This document shows, piece by piece, positions 24,401-35,018 of a stretch of DNA of 64,000 nt. The stretch is taken from NCBI GenBank assembly GCA_023078555.1, contig CM041201.1, positions 6,393,172 through 6,457,171 on the forward strand, in the 5' to 3' direction. A model generated the notes under the pieces. The model searched no databases, was not told the origin of the DNA, and was given only the letters and a program-made list of their open reading frames with translations. Each line of letters opens with the position of its first letter. Within the stretch, counting starts at the first letter, position 1. A program made the position numbers and the translations under genes. This stretch comes from Ulva prolifera (taxonomy: Eukaryota; Chlorophyta; Ulvophyceae; Ulvales; Ulvaceae).

Positions 24401-24442
24401 TGGAGTTCCATGATTGCACTGATCGCATTAGAGCGGTACTGA
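18454..24442 (+). CDS. MOGS: ER mannosyl-oligosaccharide glucosidase (glucosidase I, GH63)
   Basis: Removes the outermost glucose from the Glc3Man9GlcNAc2 N-glycan in the ER lumen, the first trimming step. Exons: 18454-18526, 18630-18830, 19456-19841, 20207-20527, 20814-20977, 21152 to about 21255, about 21422-21602, 21996-22274, 22735-22892, 23054-23238, 23625-23926, 24238-24442. All junctions keep phase except the sixth/seventh, which is unresolved. Total is about 850 residues, near the family length. The short N-terminus precedes one membrane helix ([20 protein letters not shown]), giving type II topology. GH63 signatures: [54 protein letters not shown], and [17 protein letters not shown]. 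The Asp of SGLDD and Glu of NEHNAPYW sit at the conserved catalytic acids. TGTAA occurs 71 nt after the stop. Two introns hold repeats: a dispersed core at 22660 and a 28-C run at 23259. Confidence 0.95.
22660..22710 (+). repeat. Dispersed repeat family, copy c (inside a glucosidase I intron)
   Basis: Contains GTGTGCTCCAAGGGCAAAGG, then CGAGGAGGCAGGTAGCACCG across 22660-22700. It lies on the sense strand of the intron, and its end is about 30 nt upstream of the acceptor at 22734. The long C/A tail of copies a and b is absent here. Confidence 0.65.
23259..23286 (+). repeat. Poly-C run, 28 bases, in a glucosidase I intron
   Basis: An uninterrupted C run just after the donor at 23239. Runs this long are prone to slippage and sequencing error, so the exact count is uncertain. 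Confidence 0.9.
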
Positions 24443-25720
24443 GCGCCCCTGGGCGCGCATGTGAGTTGTGCCGCCGCATCTCACCTAGCTCCCCTTCGAC
24501 CACCATACACACTGTAACATTAACGATGGCGACCGGGGCATGCATACTGCGTCTGAACGATGCATGTATGTACTGCTTGCCACAAGAGACATCCATGCCA
24601 CCGTGGTGCCCGGCTGGGAGAAGGAAGCAACGAACCGGGTATGCTCCCCGGGGCACAGGCCTCAGCACCCGAGCGTCGTGTAACCAGATGCGCACCACAC
24701 TATACTTCGTGCACTTCACCATCACGGCTTCTTGAGTACGCCCTCGCATAGCGCCTGGAACATGCAGTGCTGGGCAGGCAGTACTGGGCAGCCGAAAGGT
24801 GAAGTTACACCACGACATAAGCGCAGGGCAAACGTGACACAGCCGCAGGCTTCAACGGCCAGAACCATGCAAGTCGTTTATGCAGAGATTCAAGATGGTA
24901 ACATGTATGGTAGAATGCACCAGGCATGCTTAATGCTTGAGATGGCTGGTGCCTGCTCGGGTGCGGATGCCCACAGAAGCCGCTCCAACGAAGAGAGAGC
25001 AGTAGCTGTTAGATCAAAGGTGAATATGATTGACAAAATCTCGCTGGCTGACCTCCCGTTGCGTGTGCTGCGGTGCTGTAGACCCCATCAGCATTCCTCC
25101 CGGGTGTGCGCGTCAACAGCTCCCGCAAATGCAATCAGAGAAGAAGTCTGCAAGAGAGTGAGGTACGCGAAATATATGAACGACAGGACGACGGCGCAAC
25201 ATTGCGCCTGCGCATGGTGCCAAGGCTGCGAACTCCAGAAGCTGACAGGCAGCACTGTCTCCGCGGGCACACACAGCACATGGTGACGTACTTGACCTGT
25301 CGATGTCAAGTCTCGCACATCTGGGGTGCTTTGGTATGCTCTCAGTGGTAGCATTCTGCGAACATGGACGTTGGCGTTCCGAACTGGACGCTACCTGTTG
25401 CGAGGTGGCCTCTTTCGAGTGCATGCATGGCACGCGGTGTGATTGAGCGTGCGACAGCTTCCATCACTGCAACCACGCCTGTTGGTCTCGAGCCGTAAAT
25501 AAGGCGAGGAGGGATCAGGTGCTGCGCTGCCGTGCTTGCAGGATACCGTGCCCAATGTGACCAACACGATGACGCCAAAGAGCTTCGATTTCTGCTGAAA
25601 GAGTGCCTCGACTCGGAGAATTGCCTGGTAACAAAAAATGTCTCTTGCTGATCTTGTTCGTGCATCGGGTTTACCTTTCAGGCCTTGTCCATGATCTGAT
25701 GTAGTGGAGCTTGGCTGTGC
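24443..25720. other. Intergenic between glucosidase I and SEL1L
   Basis: 1.28 kb with no supported coding exon. The left end holds the glucosidase I 3' region, with TGTAA at 24513-24517. The right end should hold the SEL1L promoter. Confidence 0.5.
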
Positions 25721-28700
25721 ATGTTGCTCACGATCTTGTTGCCGCTGCTGGCAGGCGCTCCTTTGGTACTGGTAAGCACTGCATCAGTCCTTGTCATGTC
25801 AGGAGGTGTCTGCGTGCGTTTACGCGTCCAATTCCTGCCTAATCATCAGCAGTGCTGTAGGGCCTGGGCCGGTCGTATGCCAAACAACATGAAGATCGGC
25901 ATTGGTGCGAGGCTGATCCAAGGGGTCAAGTATCACCTATCGCGTGAAATGTCTGTTGATCACTGCAGTTGAACATGTGATAGTTTCAGCTGCGCGCATA
26001 CAGCTCGTCCGTTCACTCCAACCTTGACATCAGGTGAAAGCACAGGCTCAAGGATGTACTGCGCGAGCCGGAACCGTCCTGCGCCGCCTGTACTAAGCAT
26101 GTGCTCGCAATGTTGACTCTGATGCAGTATTTACGCTCGTCATGATCATGCGGCAAGCTTTCGGTGCTGTACCCCGACACTGTCAGCTCCGCACAAGCCA
26201 CCGGAAAGACAGTGGAGAGAGCACGAGCTGACTGTTTGCGACTTATGCTGCTGATGCTTTAGCTCCCATCGACATTGAACGTCTGCAGGGCACAGTGGGG
26301 AGCTCTGACAGCTGAGGACTTTCTTGACACCGACTTCCTCGTCCAACGATATCATGATGTCATCGAAGGTGTCTTCAACAAGGACCCCGACATGCAACAA
26401 ATGGCAGCAAATGCGCTGCAACATATTATCGCTCCCATGCTCTCCCCTGGCAGCTTCCCAGCAACAGAGGCAGCATCAGGCTGGGACACGTACTATGACG
26501 ATCCATACTATCCTGGCTCTCGCTCAAACCGACCAACGCAGCTCCTCGATAGGCTAGAAGCAGATACCGTTATGGCGATGGCAGAGGCGGCATTTGCCCT
26601 TGGTGTGCTGCGGGCCACTGGCATGCTGCCTTCAGTGCAGAAGGATGACAAACAGGCGGGAGCCCTCTACGCCCTGTCCGCCATGCACAACTCTGTGTCA
26701 GGCAACCTCGCCATGGCCCATCGCTACGAGCAAGGCTTCGGCGTCCCCAAGAGCTGTAGCCTTGCTTACCAGCACCTCAAGGTACCTCTCGGCGCCTGCC
26801 CTGTCCTCGCTGGTGCACACTGCGCCCGTCAACCCGAATGGCGATGCAAGCACGGCAGCAAGCGCAAACTCCGCACTGCACAGCTTGAGCACATGCCCTG
26901 ATCAGCAAGGCATATTGAATCAGGTGCACTCGCTGCAGCCGTGGACTCGTGTTTCACCAGACCCTGGCCCAGTGCATGGCCTGGAGTGGCCGCCGGCATC
27001 ACCAGTTGCGTACATCAGTCAACTTGCATCGGACCATGCAGTCGGCGGCGCTGGCGTTTGCCGATGAGGCGCACACGGACGGCACGTTCCCGCAGAAGCC
27101 GAGGCCGGTGCTGCTGCGTGAGCGCGCGCGCGACGCCGCGTACGTCTCTGATGCCGAGCTCCTCTTCGGCAGCGCGGAGCAGGTCGACCTGGAGGTGGAG
27201 CTGGCAGACCGCGGCGACCCCGAGGCTGCGGCGCGCCTCGCGCTGCGGCAGCTGATGGGTCTCGGCGTGGACGCGGACGTCGGCGGCGCGGTGCGTGCGT
27301 TCGACGCAGCCGCAGCCGCCGGCGACGCGATGAGCATGCTGACGCTCGGCCTCGTGCACACGAACGGCATCGGTGTGGAGACGAATCACACGCGTGCGAA
27401 GGAGCTGTTTGAGCGTGCCGCGAGCCACAAGCTCCCCGCCGCGTACAATGCACTCGGCCACCTGTACCTGAATGGCCTTGGGGTGCCCGTCAACACCACG
27501 GCAGCACGGTGCGGCGCCCGCTCCTTGCAGACGCAATCGCCACTGCTTGCTTCAGTAGTTGAAGCACACACAGAAGCACACAAATATGCACACATTCTGC
27601 GCTGTCTGCACTGCGGGTGGGCCTCTTCCTGGACCACCATGGGTGTTTTTTGATTTGCATTGATCCGCGAGCCGAAGGCTTCCGCGGTGTCCAAGGTGGC
27701 GCGCGACCTGCCCTGCGGCTGCAGGACGCTGTTCGAAGTCGGAGCGGGGCTGGGAGACCCGGACGCGATGTTCAACCTCGCCCTGCTGCACATGTATGGC
27801 CTGCCCGATCTGCCTGCCAACACCACTCGCGCGTTCGAGCTGCTGCAGACAGCGCACACCGAGGCGCAGTGGAAGGCTCCGCTGCTGCTCGCGGAGCTCT
27901 ACCAGGAGCACCCGAGCGTCCCGGGCGGCCAGGACTGTCCCAAGGCACTGCAGCACCTGTGGCTGTTTGTCGGTGAGCGCGGGGACTTCTCAGAGCTGAG
28001 TATGGACGCACTGGAGATGGCTACTGGCGAGCCACAACTCGGCGGGTCGGCGATGGCCCGGCCGGGGGAGGACGGCGAGGGGCCGCCGCCACCAATGCCA
28101 CATGACCCGCGGCGTGCGGTGCTGCTCTACGTGATGATGGCAGAGCAAGGCTGCCTATCGGCGAGCATGAATGCTGCGTGGATGCTTGAGCGCGGCGAGG
28201 TGGATGGCGTCGGTGGCCGGGGAGACCTCATTCAGTATCTGTACCTCCGCGCAGCTCTCGCGGACTACCCGGCCGCCGCAGTGGACTATGCAAATTGGCT
28301 GCTGCGGCAGCAGGCTCGCGGGGGCGAGGATGGTGAGCGGGAATCTGCGTCCGCGGTGCGCGTGCAGGGGCGCGGGGGCGCGCGCATGGGCGGTGCGGCC
28401 CGGCTGCCGACCGGCTCGGACGCTTGGCCGGCGCTGCTGCGTCTCGGCATCGCGGATGCAGCGCTGCCGGGGCCGGCGACAGCAGCCGAGCAGGCGCGGC
28501 TGCTCTACTCACATGCGGAGAAGCTCCGCGACCCCGAGGCTGCGACGAATCTGGGGTGGATGTACATGGCGGGGGTCGGCGCGGAGCGCAACCTCACCAT
28601 GGCGCTAGAACGGTACCAGGCTGCGCTGGCGCTGGCTGGCAGCGAGGCGGAGCGGCTGGCGCCACGGGTAGCGCTGGTGTGCGTTCGCGCGTGGATGGCG

Positions 28701-28871
28701 GTGGACCGTCTGCTTCCCACAGCGGTTGCGGAGCTGGTGTATGCTGCCGTGGGCCACGGCCTGCGCTATGCTGCGCTGGCGTTCTCGGTGCTTGCAGAGC
28801 AGCTCGGAGCAGCGGTCATGGCTGTGAGGGGCTGGCTGCATCTGCCTCAAGCACAGCACGGGCTGATATGA
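25721..28871 (+). CDS. SEL1L: SEL1L/HRD3-type ER-associated degradation adaptor
   Basis: SEL1L/Hrd3 captures misfolded lumenal proteins and passes them to the HRD1 ubiquitin ligase. Four exons keep phase: 25721-25771, 26263-26781, 27042-27508, 27725-28871, giving 727 residues. Exon 1 encodes a signal peptide (MLLTILLPLLAGAPLVL). The body is a series of Sel1-like repeats such as AAFALGVLRATGML, GNLAMAHRYEQGFGVPKS, DAMSMLTLGLVHTNGIGV, AAYNALGHLYLNGLGV and EAATNLGWMYMAGVGAERN. HLWLFVGERGDFSEL and AVLLYVMMAEQGCLSASMN match the characteristic middle of SEL1L. N-T-T/N-H-T/N-L-T sequons suit a lumenal glycoprotein. The C-terminus is moderately hydrophobic (LVYAAVGHGLRYAALAFSVL), possibly a membrane segment, though less clear than in human SEL1L. 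The gene lies downstream of glucosidase I on the same strand and is similarly GC-rich. Confidence 0.92.
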
Positions 28872-30788
28872 AGGAAGCTCCTGCATGATCCGTCACAGCA
28901 GATCGTGTGATCTCACCCTTACACCTTGCCCATGGGGATGGCGTGTGGCGAGTCTGTGCTGGAAGGTGCGGGTAGACCAGTGAAGCATCGGGTCCTGCCA
29001 ACTGGGTAGAAGCACTGTTGACCATGTGGCGAGGATGGTTTCCCTGATAAAAGGTCAATCATCGGCCGCCGCGGTCTGTGCGGACCAGCAACATCGGGTG
29101 AGAGCAGCATGATCGATCCTGGCCTAGGCCTATGCATGGTGGTCTGCCTGCCTCGAGTAGAACAAGGCAAAGGCCTGCAGCACGATCTCAAGTATGCAGC
29201 CTGGCATAGCGCCATCTGTTGTGCTCGTGCTGCAGTTGTAGTATGTCCTCTTGTAGGAGGCCGCTTTCGATGGGCATCGTATAACCCAGCTGAATCAGTC
29301 ATGTCTCAAGGCTTAGGCCATGCACATGAGAGTTGTTCAACGTAATCACAACAGCACTCAGTTTCACGGCTGTGCAAGACGCCATTGTGGCCGCATCCTG
29401 CAGCTTGTGACGTCGTCACGTGAAGGCCAGATCTAGGGAACACACTTCCTTTCCAAAGACTGCTGAATTGGCGTTTAGAGTCTTAATAGCACTAATTGAT
29501 GTGTTGGATGATGCCACATCAACAGCTGTCATCGGAATGTTGTTCATCCCAGCAAATGAATCAGGTGACAGAAAAATGCACAAGCACCAGGCGCTGTCCT
29601 GCCCGATGCATGCAGCTGGTCTGATGCAAAACCTCAAAAGCGTTTTTTGTGCGTAGAGCACGGACCTGCAACAAATTTCCAGATTTCAGGCTCGAAATTA
29701 TCAGTTCCAAGCTGAGCAGACCACAGGAGCACCACTGCATGGCCATATCTGAAAAGTCACTTGAGATTTTTTTCTGGGGTTGCAGTAGTGTGAGATGCTT
29801 TTGTGGATGCGAGCAAGCACTTCGGCCCATAACATTTCACTGTCCGCTGTGATCAAGACATGGAGCATCTGCCAATCACGAGGCACATGGTCCGGGCATA
29901 CCAAGACTGCGGTATATATTCCTGACTCCATGCACCAAAACGTTGTGCAGGTAGCAGCAGCAAGCCAACAGTCGACAGCGAAACCAAGGTGATGTCAAGG
30001 AACATTGTCCTAGATTGCACGACATCGTGGTCTGATCAGCCCGAGTCACAGAGAAGTCGGCAATGAGTAATCAGTCATCAACAATGAGTATGGATTGCAC
30101 TTGGCATCGATTGGTTACAGAACATCCACGCTGGCACATGTAATGTTCGCCAGATCAGTGGGGCAGCAGCCAGCTGATTGTGTGCATACGCCACAAATGT
30201 GCGCACACTTCTCTGCACCACCACAACCCTTACATGCCTCCTCTGTGCCAGAGACTCTGGGCATCGAGAATAGGGTTTCACGAGCCGCATAATACAGCAT
30301 TCAACTCTGGAACAAAAACAGTAGCCACGGAGATACTGTCCATAGGAATGTCCGAGAAACGTGGACACATAGACACAATCCTCACAGATCACATCGCGGC
30401 TATGATGGACTGCAATGCATACCTCGTGGGCATGCATTGCAGAACAAGATAGTCATGGTACAAATGCTGCTAACTCTACATTTCACAAAACTGAACAAGT
30501 CCAACACTCGCTGAAAGCCCCTGGCCAGAAACAGCTTCGCCAGAGACCTTGAATCGAGTGCATGCCGCCGTGCGCCATCGGTCGCACCCTACCGGGGGGG
30601 GGCGGGTGCATCCTCAGCAGGCCTTGCCACCTGCCGAACGATGTATGCCTCCCATTCCTCACACTAACATTGCCGCTTGCACGGGCACGGGTACCAGGCC
30701 GCGCCGCACAGACTCTCAGCTATTTGCAGCATGGATGCGCTTGCATTCATGCTACCTGTGCGCCTGCAGGGCAGGCTGCACCAGGTGG
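28872..30788. other. Intergenic, no gene seen
   Basis: 1.9 kb downstream of SEL1L. Open frames are short on both strands, with no splice-supported extension or motif. Locally AT-richer than the flanking coding DNA. Confidence 0.5.
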
Positions 30789-31202
30789 CTACAGTATACT
30801 CATAGACATCAAGTCATCTGCGGAGACGGCTTGTGATGGAGGCGCCTGCGCAAACGCTACCTCTGTGTTGGCAGTCTCGTCCGAGCCACCGCTGCGCATG
30901 CCATTCGAGTTGCCCTGGCTGCCCTGGGGCCCCTGTGGCTGCGACGACTGCGCAGCAGCCTCCGCGCAGTCCCCCCGGCTGCCCGGCAGCGACACCTTGA
31001 CCACGTCAAATGGAATGGACGAATCCAGGATGACATGTTGTGCCGCGACAAATGCATCGCCTGTCGCGCCCTGGAACCCCGCATGCCCAGAATGTGCAAG
31101 GCAGTAAAAATAAACGATCGGCTCATCGCCGGTCTGGGTGTGGCTCCCCTCTGGAAGGTCCAGAAGGGCCGCAAACGCGTCAGGGAGGTGCCTCTCATAC
31201 AC
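30789..31202 (-). CDS. Candidate 3' exon of an unidentified gene
   Basis: Minus-strand frame entered from an acceptor (GGGGCGTGCAG) at 31203 and read to a stop at 30789, about 137 residues. The first part looks like folded protein (VYERHLPDAFAALLDLPEG, DEPIVYFYCLAHSGHAGF, FVAAQHVILDSSIPFDVVKV). It then becomes Gln/Gly/Ser-rich and probably disordered. A frame upstream at about 31390-31220 (LVNALSMEMLCALFNIRSGW) could be a preceding exon but is out of phase. I do not recognise the family. Confidence 0.35.
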   Translation of the reverse strand: MYERHLPDAFAALLDLPEGSHTQTGDEPIVYFYCLAHSGHAGFQGATGDAFVAAQHVILDSSIPFDVVKVSLPGSRGDCAEAAAQSSQPQGPQGSQGNSNGMRSGGSDETANTEVAFAQAPPSQAVSADDLMSMSIL

Positions 31203-34200
31203 CTGCACGCCCCGCCATGTCATCGACAGCGTCAGACAAAAGTGGGATTTGGACGAGCTTTGCAGACATCAGCATCTGTGTCGGTAAGCAGCGCATGGGC
31301 TGCATGGGCAACATCGCCAACCAGCCAGATCTGATATTGAACAGGGCACACAGCATCTCCATGGACAGGGCATTGACAAGTTCGTTGTGAAACTTGTCAC
31401 CACTGTAGGTGCAGCTGCAGGGGAACGCACCCGCTGTGTGTCTAAATCTAGCGAGGACAGAGGACACGATTTGGAGGCTTGTCTCAACCAGCCGATGTGG
31501 ACAAGTTGGTTGACTTGCATGACAGTGTCCACCTGCTCGTTGCGCTTGAGGCGCATTTCTGGAGAAGATACTGCCAGGCTGTTGCTGAGTATAGCATGTG
31601 TGACATTCCACTCCCTTGCATCATTGTACGTCACACATCTGCCGGCAAATTGTACGATCTGCACAAGTGCATTCTCTCAGCTGGACGTCAAACATGCAAT
31701 GTTGGACCAGGAGTGACCTCAAGCAGCCTAGCGGACCAGCCGGGGGGTGACACATGTCATGGAGTGTCACATGTGCCTCTGTCAGTCACGTCACCCACCG
31801 ACGTATGAGTGCGTATGTCTGTATCTGTGCATGATGATGAAATAGCCATTTCCGCTGAGACATTGGCAAGTCTGGCACCCGGGACCGATCGAGGCATCCT
31901 GGCTAAGAGTGCATCCAGCTTTTGGAGGCAGAACTGCCTGATCCCCGATCAAGTATGCACGCTGCCAAAGAGTCAAGACCGACAGCGCACCAATGAGCCT
32001 ACGTCGATCTTCTGAGCTGCTTCACAAACCCGACCAAGCAGAAGAGGCGAGACTCTGCACAAAAGGGCATATGAAAATGCGTGCAGTATTTGATACAATG
32101 CAAACCTTCAGTCATCAACACTATGCGTTGCTATCGGGGGACCAGCAATTGAGGCAGGTCCCTGCCGAAAGACAGCACTGGGGTCTCGGTGTCCTGTGAG
32201 AGCAGGTCAACGTTGGGCCGCCGCACTGTGAGTGTGGCTCAAGCTGGTGAGGAAGGCGCACCGAACAAGACATTTACTGCTCATGTGCTTTGGCCCACTT
32301 GGCAGCCCACTTTGCAACCTTCCTGGAGTGCGTGCTGTACACTTGGGGACCCCGGTGTCGAATTTGTTCCGATTTGATCCCGCCGTTGCAAGCAAGAAGC
32401 TGCGGATGAACACCCTCGGTGTCGCGGGTCCCAACTCGCGAGGAGGTGATCAGCAACCGAAGAACTGCAGACCTGAGCTTGGACCACCGATGGCGGATTC
32501 GTCACCGATTCTGTGCAACTCGCTGTGGCTGTTTGGAACCGATACAACGGAGCGTCCGGGTCTGACTACGATCCTGCACAAAACACGAACGATCGTCACA
32601 AATAGAATTTGCAGTATGAGCATGAAATATGTTTCCTCGGGCACTCCGCTGCAGCTGGCCTCGGCTGGGACGCGACATCTGCTCGTCCGGCTACGCACGA
32701 AAGGCAGCAAGCCTGTCCTGGCAGATCGTATGATATCAAAATGTAAAAATACCACCTGCGGATCATTGAGACACAAACTCTCAGAATCGAGGAGGCGTCA
32801 GCTTTGCCTTCGTTGAGGTTCGCCTCCTGACGTATCTGATACAGACGATACGCAATGTCACAACGCTGCTAACAAAGATCCCAAGGTCCCATTGAAGCAC
32901 ATTTCAGTACATGCAATTGCAAATTCTAATGCACCTACAGTGGAGATCCTTCACTGGAGATCAGAGTTGTCCAGCAGGTGCCTGATACAGCATGTCGAGC
33001 ACAGCAACAGGCTCGAACACAGACCAACCGGCTGCGAACGAATCACTAAGGCCTCCGCAGCAGTTCTGCTACAATTTGATAGCGGGGTTTGGTGCGTTGG
33101 GGCTGCACAGCTATGCGCTGCCGGATCGCTTCGCTTGAGCACGTACATGCCCGCGCGGCCACTGCATTGCGATCAACATCAGCACAGCGCAAGGAGGTGC
33201 CACACCAGATACGCGAACACGCCAGCACGATGTAGATCCGGAAGTAACGCTGAAAAGAGAAGTACTTGTGCAAGCTGATCTATCGACGTGATAATTCTTT
33301 GGTGGGGACAGACTGGGGACCACGTTCAAATACTCCTGTGCATCTGCATAAAATATTCCCAACCGGCCAGTGTAAATGAAGGGTTGTCAGATGGAACAGT
33401 AGGGTCATTTCGCCAGCTGACTGGCCCTGGTGGACATCTATGGACATTGCTCGAGATAGAAACAAAAATATGCAATTGGAGTTGGATATTTTAGATGCGG
33501 GATCTGGCCGTGGCTATGCATGACGCGCTTCGTGGTACCGCATTCCCTTTTTTCAACGTCACGTTTTATCCAAACGGGTACAAGTTCGTAACTGGATATT
33601 CTTCGGACAAATTGCGAGCATTGCTCGCTGCACAACTCGCATGGCAGACGCAGTACTGCCAAGTTGCTCGCATGGACATTGATCAATGCAACGGCCTTCA
33701 TTCTGCACAAGTGCTCTATAGCTGTCGTGGTCAACACGTTACGAGTCACTCCGGTCAATCAAGCTTCGCACAACAGCACACGCGTGAACGCACGGCAAGA
33801 AAAGGCTCGAGGTCAAGAACTGCTCTATGCCCGACGATTTGTGGGTCGAATTCAGCCGTACAGGTGTTACAGCACATTGAAACCTCGACGTTAGCTGTGT
33901 CTTTTGCATTGCGCATTCCAAAGTCTGTCCTTGCCAAACGGACCTGCACCGCGCTGACATCGATGCATCGACCACACGGTCCTAGCGCGGCGTACATCTA
34001 AACGACCGTGAGTGCAGTAGCTCGAAACAATTCAGATTGACCTGATCTACGATAGCATGAATGTGCCGTGTCGCAAGCGGGTGGACACGTGGGGTCGAGG
34101 CATGCACAACCCCACAGCCAGTTGCGTGAGACCGGATGGCGTCCATATCGCTGGATACATACGGCTCGATGTAGATCCCAGAACTACAAAGGCGTACATG

Positions 34201-34770
34201 ACATGATATGACATGTACAAGCTGCAAATCTGTGATTGCGCCACGACACGAGTCGCCGTACCTTGTGTAAACAGGTCGGTCGACCGGACGTCCATCGATG
34301 CGCGACGCGGGGACATGGAGCTACGAGCATGCACATGCACAACCTATCTCGGGGAGCGCTGCAAGACGTCCTCACCGAACTAGTGCCAAGCGGATAGGCA
34401 GGATGCATTGCAATGACAGCGATAATATCGCACTTGCGCTGCACAAGTTACTTCCACAAATCACCCAAATGCACTCATGCGAACCTTCAGAGCAGTGGCT
34501 ACTCGTGCGCATGTCTGCTGGTTCCAAAGATACCCTGTTCACGCAGCTCGTGAAACAAAAGCATACATAACAACGAGCTCGTGTGGGTGGCTGTGACCAC
34601 ACTCAGTTTTCGTGATGGTTCCTGAAACACAGCTACTGCAATTCAGTGTGGCACCCTCTCACATCAGGGAATGGCCTGCCACATATGTGCTGAGAAGTGC
34701 CCTGTGGACCCGGCTCGGAAAAGTGCCCCATGGGCCCCAGTCAGATATCTTCAAACTGGATAGCCCGGTA
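31203..34770. other. Gene-poor stretch
   Basis: 3.5 kb with only short or compositionally odd open frames. The frame from about 33495 (start MRDLAVAMHDALRGTAFPFF) is the most protein-like but matches nothing I know and has no clear splice partners. No RNA gene or repeat stands out. Confidence 0.4.
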
Positions 34771-34786
34771 CCAACGGCAACATGTG

Positions 34787-34844
34787 TGATCCAACTTGTT
34801 TGCAAGCAAATTAAATGATCCAACTTGTTTGCAAGCAAATTAAA
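34787..34844 (+). repeat. 29-bp perfect tandem duplication inside an inverted pair
   Basis: Two head-to-tail copies of a 29-bp unit whose left part reads TGATCCAACTTGTTTGCAAG. The pair is flanked by GGTACCAACG (about 34769) and its reverse complement CGTTGGTACC (about 34848). Copies of GTGCCCCATGG also occur on each side (about 34722 and 34902). It resembles a small foldback or excision-prone element. Confidence 0.6.
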
Positions 34845-34939
34845 GGCGTTGGTACCAATCCACAAGCACACCAACCACAAGCACATCAGGCACATCAGCA
34901 CGGTGCCCCATGGAGGAGGCCTAGGACTCCTAGGACTGT

Positions 34940-35018
34940 GCAGGCTCGCCCCAGGCACACACACCACTGCCGTTCACTTCGCGGTGCTAGTTGCCTCTCT
35001 GTCTTTGTCCTTGTAACA
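34940..35018 (-). repeat. Dispersed repeat family, copy d
   Basis: Read on the minus strand: GTTACAAGGACAAAGACAGA, then GAGGCAACTAGCACCGCG, covering about 35018-34978. This matches the family core with a few substitutions. Confidence 0.6.

Noticed and set aside
32232-32816. 194-residue plus-strand frame
   Set aside because: No conserved motif, no splice partners, and composition like its non-coding surroundings.
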